DNA of 64,000 nt, taken from NCBI GenBank assembly GCA_003388505.1, contig QQVO01000010.1:62001-126000 (forward strand), written 5' to 3'. Both the position numbers and the translations under genes were made by a program. This stretch comes from Planctomycetota bacterium (GTDB taxonomy: Bacteria > Planctomycetota > Planctomycetia > Planctomycetales > Planctomycetaceae). Each line of letters begins with the position of its first letter. The stretch's first letter is position 1. This document shows, one piece after another, positions 9,228 to 19,647 of the stretch. Under the pieces are notes generated by a model. The model ran no database searches. It saw only the letters and a program-made list of their open reading frames with translations, and had not been told where the DNA came from.

Positions 9228-9977
9228 ATGGGTGGTGGTGTGAAGCTGAGAACCGGATCGGTCAGCATCACGGGAAATTTCCGTGAAAACAACGAAGATC
9301 GCTGCCATGTCGACCCGCAGGGGCGGTTCGTCCTCGTCGCTGACGGCATGGGCGGACAATCCGCGGGGGAGAAGGCCAGCGAACTCGCGATCGAACTGGT
9401 CTCCGCGCGCCTCGCCCAGTCAATCGACTTCGACAAGGCCGCTCCCGAAGCCGTCTCCAAGGCCCTCGATGCGGCCGTCGCTCACGCCAACACGGAGATC
9501 ATGGCCCTCGGTGAAATCGAGCCCTCCTACCATAACATGGGCACGACGATCACCTTCCTGCTGCACGTCGACGACCGGTTATACGCCGGCGGCGTCGGCG
9601 ACAGTCGGACCTACCTGCTCCGGGACGGCAAGCTGGAGCAACTCACCAAGGACCACTCCCTCACGCAGGCCCTGGTTGACGCCGGCACCATCTCCTCCGA
9701 AGAAGCCGCCAATCATCGTTATCGCAACGTCCTCTGGCGTTACCTCGGCACCAAAGAGGGCAATACGTCGGTCGACCCGAAGGTGATCGACCCTCAACCG
9801 GGAGACCGGTTCCTGCTTTGCTCCGACGGCGTCTCGGACGGCGTCGACGCGGACAGCCTCGCCACGCTGCTCACCTCGACGGACGACCCGCAACAGGTCG
9901 CCGAAGAGATCGTCAAAGCCGCCCAGGCCGGCGGCTCGCGCGACAACATCACCGCTGTCGTCGTGTTCGTCGACTGA
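9228..9977 (+). CDS. PP2C-family Ser/Thr protein phosphatase
   Basis: 249 residues from ATG 9228 (a TTG lies one codon upstream and a GTG four codons downstream). The ladder of PP2C metal-binding motifs is complete: NNEDR with its Asp/Glu near residue 22, VADGMGG, NMGTT, GVGDSR, KDHS, LLCSDGVSDGV and SRDNIT. The short length means a bare catalytic domain with no sensor, like PstP/Stp phosphatases without a membrane anchor. It reverses Hanks-type Ser/Thr kinase signalling in the cytoplasm. Its neighbours downstream on the same strand are an exported protease and a giant exported TPR protein, 251 bp away, so co-transcription is possible but not shown. Confidence 0.93.
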   Translation: MGGGVKLRTGSVSITGNFRENNEDRCHVDPQGRFVLVADGMGGQSAGEKASELAIELVSARLAQSIDFDKAAPEAVSKALDAAVAHANTEIMALGEIEPSYHNMGTTITFLLHVDDRLYAGGVGDSRTYLLRDGKLEQLTKDHSLTQALVDAGTISSEEAANHRYRNVLWRYLGTKEGNTSVDPKVIDPQPGDRFLLCSDGVSDGVDADSLATLLTSTDDPQQVAEEIVKAAQAGGSRDNITAVVVFVD

Positions 9978-10228
9978 CGGTCGACTTTCCGACCTCGCGC
10001 GTAAACGTTGCCGATACGCAGCGCCGACGCAGACCCGGCGCATTCCCGCCTGCTGGCCGCCGGCAACCGGCGCGGCCCACGAAACTCGATGTACGCGGCA
10101 ACCGGTGAGCCGCTAGACTTTATTCATGCCGCCCTGCCGGCTGCCGAAGTTCGGCGAACCGGGAGCAGGAGGAACCAGGCGGCGGAGGCGAAATGGCATT
10201 GAGATTGGTCTTGAGAGGAGAGTCGTTG

Positions 10229-12868
10229 ATGAAGTTCCGTTTCAGCGCAGTTGCGACGTTGTTGGTCTGTCTCTTTCCGTTCGGAGGGAACATCGCCCAG
10301 GCCCAGGAAGCCGAGCAACCCTCGAAGTTCCAACAGGCGATCAAGGGGCTGACCCGGCAGGACAGCGACGGCAAGGAGATGTGGACGCTCTATCACAACG
10401 ACCAGAAACTCCTCGTCGAACTCGACGCCAACGACCTCAACCAGGAGTACATCATCCTCACGTCGATCGCCCGCGGCATCGGCAGCGGCATGGTCATCGG
10501 CGGGATGAGTTGGGGCTTCGGCGACGAAGTCATCTGGAAGTTCCGCAAGTCGGGCGAAAAGATCTACGTCCTGCGCCGCAACGTCCGGTTCCGCGCCGCT
10601 CCCAAGAGCCCCGAAGCGAGCGCCGTCGAACTCGCCTATTCCGACAGCGTCCTCTACGCGCTCCCCATCGTGGGCAAGTCTCCCAAAGGCGCCGACCTCG
10701 TCGACATGACCCGCATCTTCATGAGCGACGACCAGAAGATCGGCCAGGCGATCGGCCTCGGTTTCTCGTTCGCCGCCGACCGGTCCACCTGGGCGAAGGT
10801 CTCCGCCTTCCCCGGCAACGCCCAGTTGCAGCTCAACGCCGTCTATTCCGGTCCCGGAAATCTGGAAAAGGTTCCCGATTCGCGCGGCGTGCAGGTCAAC
10901 GTGCACTACAGCATCAGCACGTTGCCCGCACTGGGATCGTACAAGCCCCGCCCCGCCGACGACCGCATCGGCCATTTCCTCACCGTGCTCAAAGACTTCT
11001 CGGACCAGGACGACCCCGAACATTTCGTCCGCTTCGTCAACCGCTGGCAGCTTGAAAAGCGCGACCCCGGCATCGACCTGTCTCCGCCGAAGGAACCGAT
11101 CGTCTTCTACATCGAGAAGACGGTTCCGGTGTTTCTCCGGCCGACGGTCGAAGCCGGCATTCTCGAATGGAACAAGGCGTTCGAGAAGATCGGGTTTTCG
11201 AACGCGATTCGCGTCGAGCACGAAGAGGACGTCGAGGCCAAGTACAACATCGACATCGATCCGGAAGACGTGCGTTACAACTTCTTTCGGTGGATCACGT
11301 CGGAGGCCGGCTTCGCCATGGGGCCGTCCCGCGTCGATCCCCGCACCGGACAGATTCTCGACGCCGACATCATCTTCGACGCCGGCTTCCTCGACTCGTG
11401 GAAGCAGGAATACGAAACCCTGACCGAACAGGAAGCGCGCTTGCTTCTTCCCAACCGCTCGCTCCTGTCCGAGCAGTCGTCCGCGATGGAAGCAGGAGCC
11501 CCCTTCAATCTCACCGCTCACTGCGGCTACGGACACGAGATGCAGCGGCACATCGCCTTCGCGGGCGCGGTCCTCTCCTTGCGCGGCCTGACCTCCGCCG
11601 AAGGCGAACTTCCCCTCAAGCTCGTCCACGAAGGCATCAAGGAAGTCGTGATGCACGAAGTCGGCCACACGCTCGGTCTCCGCCACAACTTCAAGGCCAG
11701 CACGTGGAAATCGATGGAAGAACTCAACGATGCGGAGAAGTCCCGGCAAGAGGGCACCGTCGCCAGCGTGATGGACTACTCACCGGCCAACATCGCTCCC
11801 AAGGCTGAAGAGCAGGGGCTCTACTACACGCAGACGATCGGCCCCTACGACTACTGGGCGATCGAGTACGCCTACAAACCGATCGAGGGCGACGAAAAAG
11901 CCGAACTCGCAAAGATCGCCGCCCGCTCCGGCGAACCGGGACTCGATTACGCAACCGACGAGGACGTCGAAGACACAGACCCCGATCCCTACGCCAACAC
12001 GTTCGATCTGGCGAAGGATCCGCTGGCGTTCATCCGTCGCCAGATGCAGCACACCGAAGAACTCATTCCGCTCGTTGTCGAGAAATCGGTCGAAGAGGGC
12101 GAAGGATACCAGCGGGCGCGGCAGGCCTTCGGGCTGCTGGTCAGTGAATACTGGCGCGCCGCGTTGCTCGCCTCGCGCTTTCCGGGAGGCGTCGCCGTCC
12201 ACCGCGACCACAAAGGAGCCGAGGACGCCCGCCCGCCGCTCGAAATCGTCGATCCGGCCGTCCAGCGGGAAGCCATGCAACTGGTCGTCGCCTCCGCCTT
12301 TGCATCGCCCGAATACGACGGGGCGCTGCTGAACCACCTGGCTGCGACGAACTGGAATCACTGGGGGCTGCAGCCGTCGTCCCGCACCGACTACCCGGTG
12401 CACCGCGTCGTTGAATTGTTCCAGTCGCTGATGCTCACGCAACTCATGAACCCGGCTACCTTCGAGCGGATTCTCGACAACGAATACAAGACACCGACCG
12501 AGCAGGACGCCTATACGCTCGCCGAGCATCTCGACGCGCTCGTCAGCGGCGTGTTCACCGAGTGGCAGGCCGAAAATCCCGCCGGCGAGCACACCAACCG
12601 CCAGCCCTACATCAACAGCATGCGCCGCAACCTGCAGCGTAATACGTTGAAGCGGCTGGCGATCCTGGTCACGGGAACAGCCGCCGTGCCGGCCGACGCC
12701 CGCACCCTCGCGCGGATGCACCTGTCCCAACTGAATGAGGGGATCGACCGCACTCTCGCCGCCGAGGGCCTCACGCTCGACGATTACAGCCGGGCCCACC
12801 TCATCGATTGCCGCGAGAGAATCCAGCAGGCGCTCAACGCCGAGTTAAGGGTGAATTCGGTCAATTAG
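10229..12868 (+). CDS. Exported zinc metalloprotease (metzincin-like, DUF5117-type)
   Basis: 879 residues. ATG 10229 is chosen because GAGGAG lies 8 nt upstream and the N-terminus then becomes a clean signal peptide (FRFSAVATLLVCLFPFGGNIAQAQ, cleaved after AQA); an upstream in-frame ATG at 10193 lacks both. The catalytic motif HEVGHTLGLRH is at about residues 476-486, the full HExxHxxGxxH of metzincins, followed by a VMDYSPAN Met-turn-like segment. The flanks match the large zinc-dependent metalloproteases with DUF5117/DUF5118 regions found in Bacteroidota and planctomycetes. The protein probably acts in the periplasm or outside the cell. The stop lies 35 bp before the start of the giant TPR gene, suggesting an operon. 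Confidence 0.9.
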   Translation: MKFRFSAVATLLVCLFPFGGNIAQAQEAEQPSKFQQAIKGLTRQDSDGKEMWTLYHNDQKLLVELDANDLNQEYIILTSIARGIGSGMVIGGMSWGFGDEVIWKFRKSGEKIYVLRRNVRFRAAPKSPEASAVELAYSDSVLYALPIVGKSPKGADLVDMTRIFMSDDQKIGQAIGLGFSFAADRSTWAKVSAFPGNAQLQLNAVYSGPGNLEKVPDSRGVQVNVHYSISTLPALGSYKPRPADDRIGHFLTVLKDFSDQDDPEHFVRFVNRWQLEKRDPGIDLSPPKEPIVFYIEKTVPVFLRPTVEAGILEWNKAFEKIGFSNAIRVEHEEDVEAKYNIDIDPEDVRYNFFRWITSEAGFAMGPSRVDPRTGQILDADIIFDAGFLDSWKQEYETLTEQEARLLLPNRSLLSEQSSAMEAGAPFNLTAHCGYGHEMQRHIAFAGAVLSLRGLTSAEGELPLKLVHEGIKEVVMHEVGHTLGLRHNFKASTWKSMEELNDAEKSRQEGTVASVMDYSPANIAPKAEEQGLYYTQTIGPYDYWAIEYAYKPIEGDEKAELAKIAARSGEPGLDYATDEDVEDTDPDPYANTFDLAKDPLAFIRRQMQHTEELIPLVVEKSVEEGEGYQRARQAFGLLVSEYWRAALLASRFPGGVAVHRDHKGAEDARPPLEIVDPAVQREAMQLVVASAFASPEYDGALLNHLAATNWNHWGLQPSSRTDYPVHRVVELFQSLMLTQLMNPATFERILDNEYKTPTEQDAYTLAEHLDALVSGVFTEWQAENPAGEHTNRQPYINSMRRNLQRNTLKRLAILVTGTAAVPADARTLARMHLSQLNEGIDRTLAAEGLTLDDYSRAHLIDCRERIQQALNAELRVNSVN

Positions 12869-12903
12869 CCGTGCGTCTGAGCGTCCAATCCGCGGAGACA
12901 GAT

Positions 12904-15900
12904 ATGCCGCGCCGCTGCGTCGAATGGCTGCTTGCTCTCTCTCTGGCAGTGGCGACCGGAGTCTGCGGGCCAACCCCGCCGCTCGCTCCCGCTCAAGACG
13001 CGCCGCTCTCTCCCGACGAGCAGCGCGCCCGCAAGGCGCTCGACCGGTTCGTCGAGATTCTGGAATCGAATCCCCGCTTCGGCGTCGCGCTCGACCGCGT
13101 CTACGGGCATCACGTCGAGCGCGGCACGATCGACGACCTCACGCAAAGCTACCGTGATCGCATCGCCGCAGACTCCGCAGACGGAACCGCCTGGATGGTG
13201 CTCGGGCTGATCGAGTTTCATCGCGGCCGCGATGCGGAAGCCGTCGAGGCGTTTCGCGAAGCGGAACGGCATCGTGCCGACGACCCGCTCGCGTCGTACT
13301 ATCTCGGCCGGGCGCTGCTCCTCGTCGGTCAGACCGATGCGGCTGTCGAGGCGTTCGAGCGAGCCATCGAACGCGCACCCCAACGCGCCGACCTGCTCGA
13401 GATCTGTCAGGCCCTGGGTCGGGTCCATCAGCGAGCCCACCGCAACGAAGAGGCCCTGGCCGTCTGGAACCGCCTCGAGGAAACGTTTCCCGACGACCTT
13501 CGCGTGCAGGAACAGATCGCCCGCACGCTGGCTGAAGAGGGAGAGCATGCAGGCGCATTGACCCGCTACGAGAAGCTGGCACAGCAATCGGACGACCGGT
13601 ATGAGAAGGTTCAGTACTCTCTGCGGGCCGACGAAATGCGGCTCAAGCTGGGACAAACCGAGGCGGCTGTCGATGACATGGAACAACTGCTGGCCGACCT
13701 TCGGCCGGAAAGCTGGCTCTATCGCGACGTCCGTCAGCGGATCGAAGAAGTCTTTCTGCGGACCGACGACTATGCCGGACTGGCGGAGTACTACGAGCGC
13801 TGGCTCGAGCAGCACCCCGACGACATCGACGCCATGACGCGGCTCGGCGAAGCGCTCGCCGTCCAGGGCCGAATGCCCGAAGCCCAGGAATGGTACGCCC
13901 GCGCCATCGAGCGGGCGCCCTCCAACGTCACGTTGCGGCTCGCCTATATCGAACAGCTTGCGGCCGAACAAAAGTACGCCGAGGCGGTCGAGCAGTACGA
14001 ACAACTCGAAGAGATCGACCCCCGCAACCCCGACCATATTGCCGAATGGGGACGACTGATCGTCGAGGACCGTTCTCTGGACGAAGCCGACCGACATGCG
14101 CGGGCGTCTGAAGTCTGGAAGAAGCTGCTCGAGGCCCACTCCGACGACCCGGTGATCGTGACCCAGGTCGCCGATCTCCATCGCCACGCCGAACTGAACG
14201 ACGAGGCGATCGAACTCTATCAACGCGCAATCGAACTCGCGCCCGATGACCCGCAGTATCGCGAGTATCTCGGCGAGTTCTTTCATCGTCTCAAGCGGCC
14301 GGAAGACGCGCAGGCGACCTGGCAGGCGATCGTCGCCGGCGACAACCGGACGACGCGCAATCTTGTGCGGCTGGCGGAGGTCTATTTCGGATTCGGCTAC
14401 ACCGCAAAGGGCATCGAGACCATGCGCGAGGCGTGTGAACTCGATCCCGAATTCGGCGATCACCTCCGCTTCGCCGAGATGCTCCGCGAAGAGGGACAGG
14501 TCGACGAGGCGCTCTCCCGTCTCGCGATCGCCGCCCCCCTCGCCGAGTCGCCCGACGAACGGCAGACCGTCCTCGGCGAGCAGATTCAATGCTACCAGGC
14601 GTCCGGCCGCCTGTCGGAACAGATCGACGCGCTCGCAGCGGAGATCGACGGCAGCGACGCCCCCTCGGCGGAACAGTGGCAAACACTCGCTCTTTACTAC
14701 GAAGCCGACCGCAACCTCGAAGCCGCCACCGCCGCCGTCCGTCAGGCGCTCGACGTCGATTCGGACCTGATCGCCGTCTGGACGACGGCCGCGCGGATCT
14801 TTGAAGCCTCGGGACAACTCGGGGACGCGGCCGACGCCAATGCCCGGCTGACAGAACTCGATCGCCGCTACCGCACGGAATATCTGACCGAAATCGCCCG
14901 CCTCCGAATCCGGCTGGGGCAGTCCGACGAGGCGATCCAAGCTGCCGACGACCTCATCGCGGCGGCGCCCGGCAACCCGGAGCATTACCAGTTTTACGCC
15001 GACGTCTGCTTCCAACTCGGCCGGCCGGACGAGGCTCTTGAGGCGCTTCGCCGCTCGGTCGCCGTCAACCCGGCCGACGAAGCCGCACTCCTGTCCCTGG
15101 CCGGTGCGCTGGCCGATCAGTTCCGCACCGATGAAGCGATCGACCTGTACTGGCGGGCCTTCGAGCAGAGCCCCGATCTCGACGGTCAGATTTCCATCGT
15201 CACGCGGCTGGCCAACCTCTACCTCCGCACGAACCACTTCGACAGGCTCGTCACGCGGCTGGAAACGATGGCCCGCAATTTCGATCGTCAGCGCGACATG
15301 GCGATCTGCCTCGCCAACGCGCACGCCGCGGCGGGCGATCTCGGCAGCGCCCGCATCACGCTGGAAGCCCTCATCACCGAGGACTCCCGCGACGTCCAGC
15401 TTCTCTCACAACTCGTCCGCCTCTCGGAACTCGAAGAGGACTACGAGACCGCCGTCCGCTACCAGAGGCGGATCAACGAACTGGCCCCCAGTTCGGAAGG
15501 CGCCCTGCGGCTGGCGAACCTGCTCATGAACACCGGCGAAGTGGATGAAGCCGAAATCGTCTGGATGCGCATCGCCGAAGAGGCCACCGAACCGCACCGA
15601 GTCTACCAGTCGATCGACCGGCTGCTCCAGGGAGGAAAGTACGAAGTCGCGCAGTCGATGGTCGAACGCCTGCTGGCCGACAATCCGCGCGACTGGGAAG
15701 CGCTCATCCGCTCGGCGATGGCGCTCTGGTATCTCGATGAGCACGCCGCCGCCGCCGAAGCCTGCCGCGCACTGCTTGAGATCAACGAGGCCGACGACGC
15801 GCCGAATGCCCTCATCGCGCACAAGCTCAAACAAGAACAGAGCTCCGGTGCCCGCACGGCCAGCCTGCGGTCGAACCAGTATCCCGAAGTGTTTCTCCGC

Positions 15901-18900
15901 ACGTCGGCCGTCTACGAAGTCCAACAGGCCATCGGGATGAGCGAGCAAGTGATCGGCTTCAGCTCCCAGCGAGCAACCTGGTCCCCGCAATCGTTCGGCC
16001 AGGCCCGCATCGGCGCGCTGACGATCCTGTTTATGCAAGCACGAGAGCAGGAGGGGCTGGACGAGTTGACCGCGCCTTACCGTCAGGCAGCGCACGCAAA
16101 CAGTGCATCGGGGCGTGACCTGTGGGACTGGTACTATCTGCTGAGCGTCCAACAGTACATAGGCGACGACAATCACGATCTCCGCGCCGACATGTATGCA
16201 ACCGTCCGGCGCCTCTCACAAGGCCTCGATCCGGACGCCTGCCTCATTTTTCTGCAAATGGCATCCAACCGCTCCTATTTCGCTGCCAGCCCCCCGGCCG
16301 TCGGCGATCCCGCTGCTGACGGCGTTCCCCAGCCGGAGGCACTCAACGACGAGCAATTGGACCATCTCAAGCGGTGTTTCGACATCGTCCGCTCCTCCAG
16401 CGACGAATGGACGAACTTCCCGGTCCTGCATCTGCTGCAGACGATTGTTCAGGAGTTGAATCTCGCAGGGAAAACCGAGGAAGCCGACGCCTACTACGAA
16501 GAAGTCATCAACAACGTCACCACTGAGTCCGATCTTCAGGCGGGAATTCAACTCGCCCTGCAGCGCAGGGAATACGAACGGGCTCTGGAATTCGCGTTGA
16601 GGCTGGAACAGCGACAAGTCGCGTCCGGCTCACGAAGGCAGCAGAATCCCCAAAACTACGGCGAGGACGTGCTGTATTTCCTCGCTCAACTCATGGCCGC
16701 CCACGCCGCCGAGGACCGCCCTGCCGACGTCCTGCCGGTTCTCGACGCGAGCCTCGACATCCTCCGCGACCGGCTGGTCAATCGCCCTCCGTCGAGATCG
16801 CCAGCGGCAACTGCCCGGAGTCAGGGGCGGATTGAGATTTCGATCCCGATCACCAGTGTCACCTTCTCCGGCGACCCACCGGCGGCCCACTTCGACAGCA
16901 ACCGCTACGTGCAACTCGAATACCCCCAGCCGAGCGAGTTCTTCGATTACGGTGGACTCATCGCGCTCCGCAACGCCTACGAGATCTACAACGAGAAAGA
17001 CATTCTCATCCGTCTGGTCAACCACTTGCAGCAGACCGCGGAAGACGGCGACTCGGGAGCGGCCCTCTTCGCCCGTTTGGCGCTCGTCTACATCTACTGG
17101 TGGCACGACCTGAAGCAGGACGCCGCCGACCAGATGGAAGACGTGGTTGCCGCAGAACCCGGCAACCTCCCGCTCCGGCTCGAACTCGCGCTGATGCTCC
17201 AGCACCAGGGAGAGACGGAGCGCGCGCTCGAGGTGATTGACGAGGTCGATCCGCTCAATCACGAGTTGCTGCTGCAACGCGAAATGATGGCCCTGCAGTT
17301 TGCGACCGCCACCGGCAATCGCGAGCGGTCCCGCTCCGCCGGCGAACGGCTGTTCGGCCTCAGGCTGACCACCGAAGTGCAGTTGCAGCTCGCCGATTAT
17401 CTCCACCAGGCCGGCATGCACGACCTGGCTGAAGGTCTGCTCGCAAGGGCCCGCAGCCGAGCCGGCAATCGCACCTCCAGCCTGCTCTCCCTCCTCCAGC
17501 ACTACCAGTCTCAGGGAGACACCGAGACATCCATCGAAATCGCCTTCCAGATTCTCCGCCGCTCGAGCTCCCGTTCGGACGACGACGGCGCCCGCCAGAT
17601 GGCGGTGGCAGTCCTCGCGCAATCCGGCCGGCTGGACGCTCTGATTACCCGCACAAAGGAGCAGCTTGAGAGATCATCCAACTCGCTCACACTGCACCAG
17701 ACCCTCGCCGAGTACTATCGCGCCGCCGGCGACAACGAGAACCTCGCGACGATCCTGAAAGACATCGCTGCCCTGCGTCCCGAAGACGCCAGGCTGCAGT
17801 TCGACACCGCGGGCGAACTGATCGCGGTCGACGCGGCCGACGCCGCCTGCGATCTCTATCTCGCCGCTCTCAAGGTAGAGCCGGCGTTGCTCGCCTACGA
17901 CTACCGCAGCATCCAGAACGCGTTTGTGAACGCCGGGCGAACCGCCGATCTCGTCGAGTTCTTCAGGGAAGTCGATCTCACCAGGATCGGCCAGTACCAC
18001 TACGTCATGGAACTCATCACCGCGCTCCTTGAAGACGACAAGTCGCGCCCACAGGGACTCGAACTCTTCGCGCGGGCCTGGGAATCGTTCCCCGATTCGC
18101 GCCAGGACTTCCTCGACAACATCAGTCAGGATGCCGTGTGGCAACTTTCCGTCATGTACGACTACGCGAGCGATGCGGTCATACCTGAGGTCGATGTCGC
18201 CTCCGAAAACCCCTGGTACGGGACTCAGAATTCGAGCATCCTGCAGCGGCTCATGCAGTCAGCCGCGGCCCAGGAACGGTTCGACGAACTCATTGAACAG
18301 GTCGCCGCGCGCCAGACGGAGCAGCCCGACTGGCACGGCGGAGCCGCCGTCCTGGCCGTCATCGAGGCCCACAAGGGCGACGTGGACGCCGCAGCGACGC
18401 GCGTCGAAGACCTGATGGACAGTCTCGCAGAAAAGATTCCGCTTGCCACGCGCTATCAGGTCGGAATGCTGCTCAAACCGTACGATGAACTCACGCAGCC
18501 GTTGATTCGCTGGTACGAGGAAGGGATGCACGAGTATGAGCCGACGAATTGGAGTTGGGGTTCCGGCCCGAAACACGAACTGGCCGACCTGTACCTCAAG
18601 GCAGACCGCCGGATCGACGCCCGCGCCGTGTGGCTCGAACTCTGGCGGACGCAGGATTTGAGTGCCTACTACCAACATAACGCCGGCTACGCGGTCTACG
18701 CGAAGATCTCAAACGCAATGGAACTCGGTCAGCGGCTGACGAACGCCAGGTTCCCCGTCGACGCCCTCCGCATCTTCGACGAGGCCGAACCCGACGCCGC
18801 CGAGATCAACAGTCTGACGCAATTCGTCAGCGGCCAGTATCTCGACCAGTTCAAAGACGCGCAAAGAAAGGCCGCCGCTGCAATCGACGCCGAAGCACTC

Positions 18901-19647
18901 AGCGAAGCGCTCACTCTCTGGTTGACGCCCGACAGCGACCCGCAGGCCGCCGCGGAAGCAGACTCGGAAACCGGCGACGGGTCTCCCCCCGCCGACTCGA
19001 TCAGCGCCCACGGGATCGATCTGCTGCTGACCGTCACTCCCGGTTCGGTGCGCGAAGCGCGCGTCTCGAGCATCTTTGAAAAGTCGATGTCGACGCTCGC
19101 CCAGGACGAAGCCAGTTTCGACCAGATCCGGCAGAAGCTCGCCGCCGTCCGCAAGCAGCAACCGCGCGACGTGTCGCTTGCCATCCTCGCCGCCCTCGCG
19201 GCATTCATCGACGCCGACGACACCGAAGCGCAACAGGCCCGGGTGCGGGAACTCGTCCGTCTCGTCGAAGAGACTCCGCTCACGCCGCTCGAATCAACCG
19301 ACCCGCAAACAGCCTCCACCGAATCGAGCGAATGGCTGGGACTCTGGCTCGTCGCGCGCGTCGCCTACGAACAGGAATCGACGCGATCCGCTGCGAAATC
19401 CCTCGCCGAGCGGGCCCTCGAGGCCGCCCGCGGGCAACCGGATGAGAAGTGGACCCTCGCCATGCTCCGCGAGCAGGCCGAAACGGCGCTCGACGTGGGA
19501 GACCGGCAACTCGCCGAGCAACGATTCCTCGAAATGCTCGAAATCGTGCTGTCCCCCGCCGTCGCCGCGAGCGAAACGCCCCGGCCGAAAAACAAGTTCT
19601 CCCGCCGGCCCACCCAGCAGACGATCCGGGGAGGCGGATTCTTCTGA
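12904..19647 (+). CDS. Giant exported TPR-repeat protein (2,247 residues)
   Basis: Start ATG 12904 is preceded by GGAG 6 nt upstream and opens a signal peptide (WLLALSLAVATGVC...PLAPAQ). Nearly the whole remainder is tandem tetratricopeptide helices: repeated units such as GLIEFHRGRDAEAVEAFREAE and AIERAPQRADLLEICQALGRVH, followed by dozens of less regular ones. An alanine/serine-rich low-complexity segment lies near residues 2010-2040 (AAAEADSETGDGSPPADS). The last residues are basic (KNKFSRRPTQQT). No enzymatic domain was recognised. Such proteins act as large periplasmic scaffolds. The gene follows the metalloprotease by 35 bp, so the protease and scaffold may work together (inference). 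At 6.7 kb it is the largest gene in the window. Confidence 0.88.
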   Translation: MPRRCVEWLLALSLAVATGVCGPTPPLAPAQDAPLSPDEQRARKALDRFVEILESNPRFGVALDRVYGHHVERGTIDDLTQSYRDRIAADSADGTAWMVLGLIEFHRGRDAEAVEAFREAERHRADDPLASYYLGRALLLVGQTDAAVEAFERAIERAPQRADLLEICQALGRVHQRAHRNEEALAVWNRLEETFPDDLRVQEQIARTLAEEGEHAGALTRYEKLAQQSDDRYEKVQYSLRADEMRLKLGQTEAAVDDMEQLLADLRPESWLYRDVRQRIEEVFLRTDDYAGLAEYYERWLEQHPDDIDAMTRLGEALAVQGRMPEAQEWYARAIERAPSNVTLRLAYIEQLAAEQKYAEAVEQYEQLEEIDPRNPDHIAEWGRLIVEDRSLDEADRHARASEVWKKLLEAHSDDPVIVTQVADLHRHAELNDEAIELYQRAIELAPDDPQYREYLGEFFHRLKRPEDAQATWQAIVAGDNRTTRNLVRLAEVYFGFGYTAKGIETMREACELDPEFGDHLRFAEMLREEGQVDEALSRLAIAAPLAESPDERQTVLGEQIQCYQASGRLSEQIDALAAEIDGSDAPSAEQWQTLALYYEADRNLEAATAAVRQALDVDSDLIAVWTTAARIFEASGQLGDAADANARLTELDRRYRTEYLTEIARLRIRLGQSDEAIQAADDLIAAAPGNPEHYQFYADVCFQLGRPDEALEALRRSVAVNPADEAALLSLAGALADQFRTDEAIDLYWRAFEQSPDLDGQISIVTRLANLYLRTNHFDRLVTRLETMARNFDRQRDMAICLANAHAAAGDLGSARITLEALITEDSRDVQLLSQLVRLSELEEDYETAVRYQRRINELAPSSEGALRLANLLMNTGEVDEAEIVWMRIAEEATEPHRVYQSIDRLLQGGKYEVAQSMVERLLADNPRDWEALIRSAMALWYLDEHAAAAEACRALLEINEADDAPNALIAHKLKQEQSSGARTASLRSNQYPEVFLRTSAVYEVQQAIGMSEQVIGFSSQRATWSPQSFGQARIGALTILFMQAREQEGLDELTAPYRQAAHANSASGRDLWDWYYLLSVQQYIGDDNHDLRADMYATVRRLSQGLDPDACLIFLQMASNRSYFAASPPAVGDPAADGVPQPEALNDEQLDHLKRCFDIVRSSSDEWTNFPVLHLLQTIVQELNLAGKTEEADAYYEEVINNVTTESDLQAGIQLALQRREYERALEFALRLEQRQVASGSRRQQNPQNYGEDVLYFLAQLMAAHAAEDRPADVLPVLDASLDILRDRLVNRPPSRSPAATARSQGRIEISIPITSVTFSGDPPAAHFDSNRYVQLEYPQPSEFFDYGGLIALRNAYEIYNEKDILIRLVNHLQQTAEDGDSGAALFARLALVYIYWWHDLKQDAADQMEDVVAAEPGNLPLRLELALMLQHQGETERALEVIDEVDPLNHELLLQREMMALQFATATGNRERSRSAGERLFGLRLTTEVQLQLADYLHQAGMHDLAEGLLARARSRAGNRTSSLLSLLQHYQSQGDTETSIEIAFQILRRSSSRSDDDGARQMAVAVLAQSGRLDALITRTKEQLERSSNSLTLHQTLAEYYRAAGDNENLATILKDIAALRPEDARLQFDTAGELIAVDAADAACDLYLAALKVEPALLAYDYRSIQNAFVNAGRTADLVEFFREVDLTRIGQYHYVMELITALLEDDKSRPQGLELFARAWESFPDSRQDFLDNISQDAVWQLSVMYDYASDAVIPEVDVASENPWYGTQNSSILQRLMQSAAAQERFDELIEQVAARQTEQPDWHGGAAVLAVIEAHKGDVDAAATRVEDLMDSLAEKIPLATRYQVGMLLKPYDELTQPLIRWYEEGMHEYEPTNWSWGSGPKHELADLYLKADRRIDARAVWLELWRTQDLSAYYQHNAGYAVYAKISNAMELGQRLTNARFPVDALRIFDEAEPDAAEINSLTQFVSGQYLDQFKDAQRKAAAAIDAEALSEALTLWLTPDSDPQAAAEADSETGDGSPPADSISAHGIDLLLTVTPGSVREARVSSIFEKSMSTLAQDEASFDQIRQKLAAVRKQQPRDVSLAILAALAAFIDADDTEAQQARVRELVRLVEETPLTPLESTDPQTASTESSEWLGLWLVARVAYEQESTRSAAKSLAERALEAARGQPDEKWTLAMLREQAETALDVGDRQLAEQRFLEMLEIVLSPAVAASETPRPKNKFSRRPTQQTIRGGGFF

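Noticed and set aside
9978-10228. Small coding sequence between the PP2C and metalloprotease genes
   Set aside because: Short frames exist, but their sequence is Arg-rich shadow-like, and the region contains GGCAACCGG repeat motifs instead.
10124-11749. Open frame of 541 codons antisense to the metalloprotease gene
   Set aside because: The plus strand has the HEVGHTLGLRH motif and a signal peptide. The antisense product has shadow composition rich in Asp, Glu, Val and Gly.
12865-15324. Long open frame of 819 codons on the minus strand, antisense to the giant TPR gene
   Set aside because: High GC with strong third-position bias opens antisense frames. The sequence has no recognisable domain and no ribosome site, while the plus strand shows clear TPR repeats and a signal peptide.
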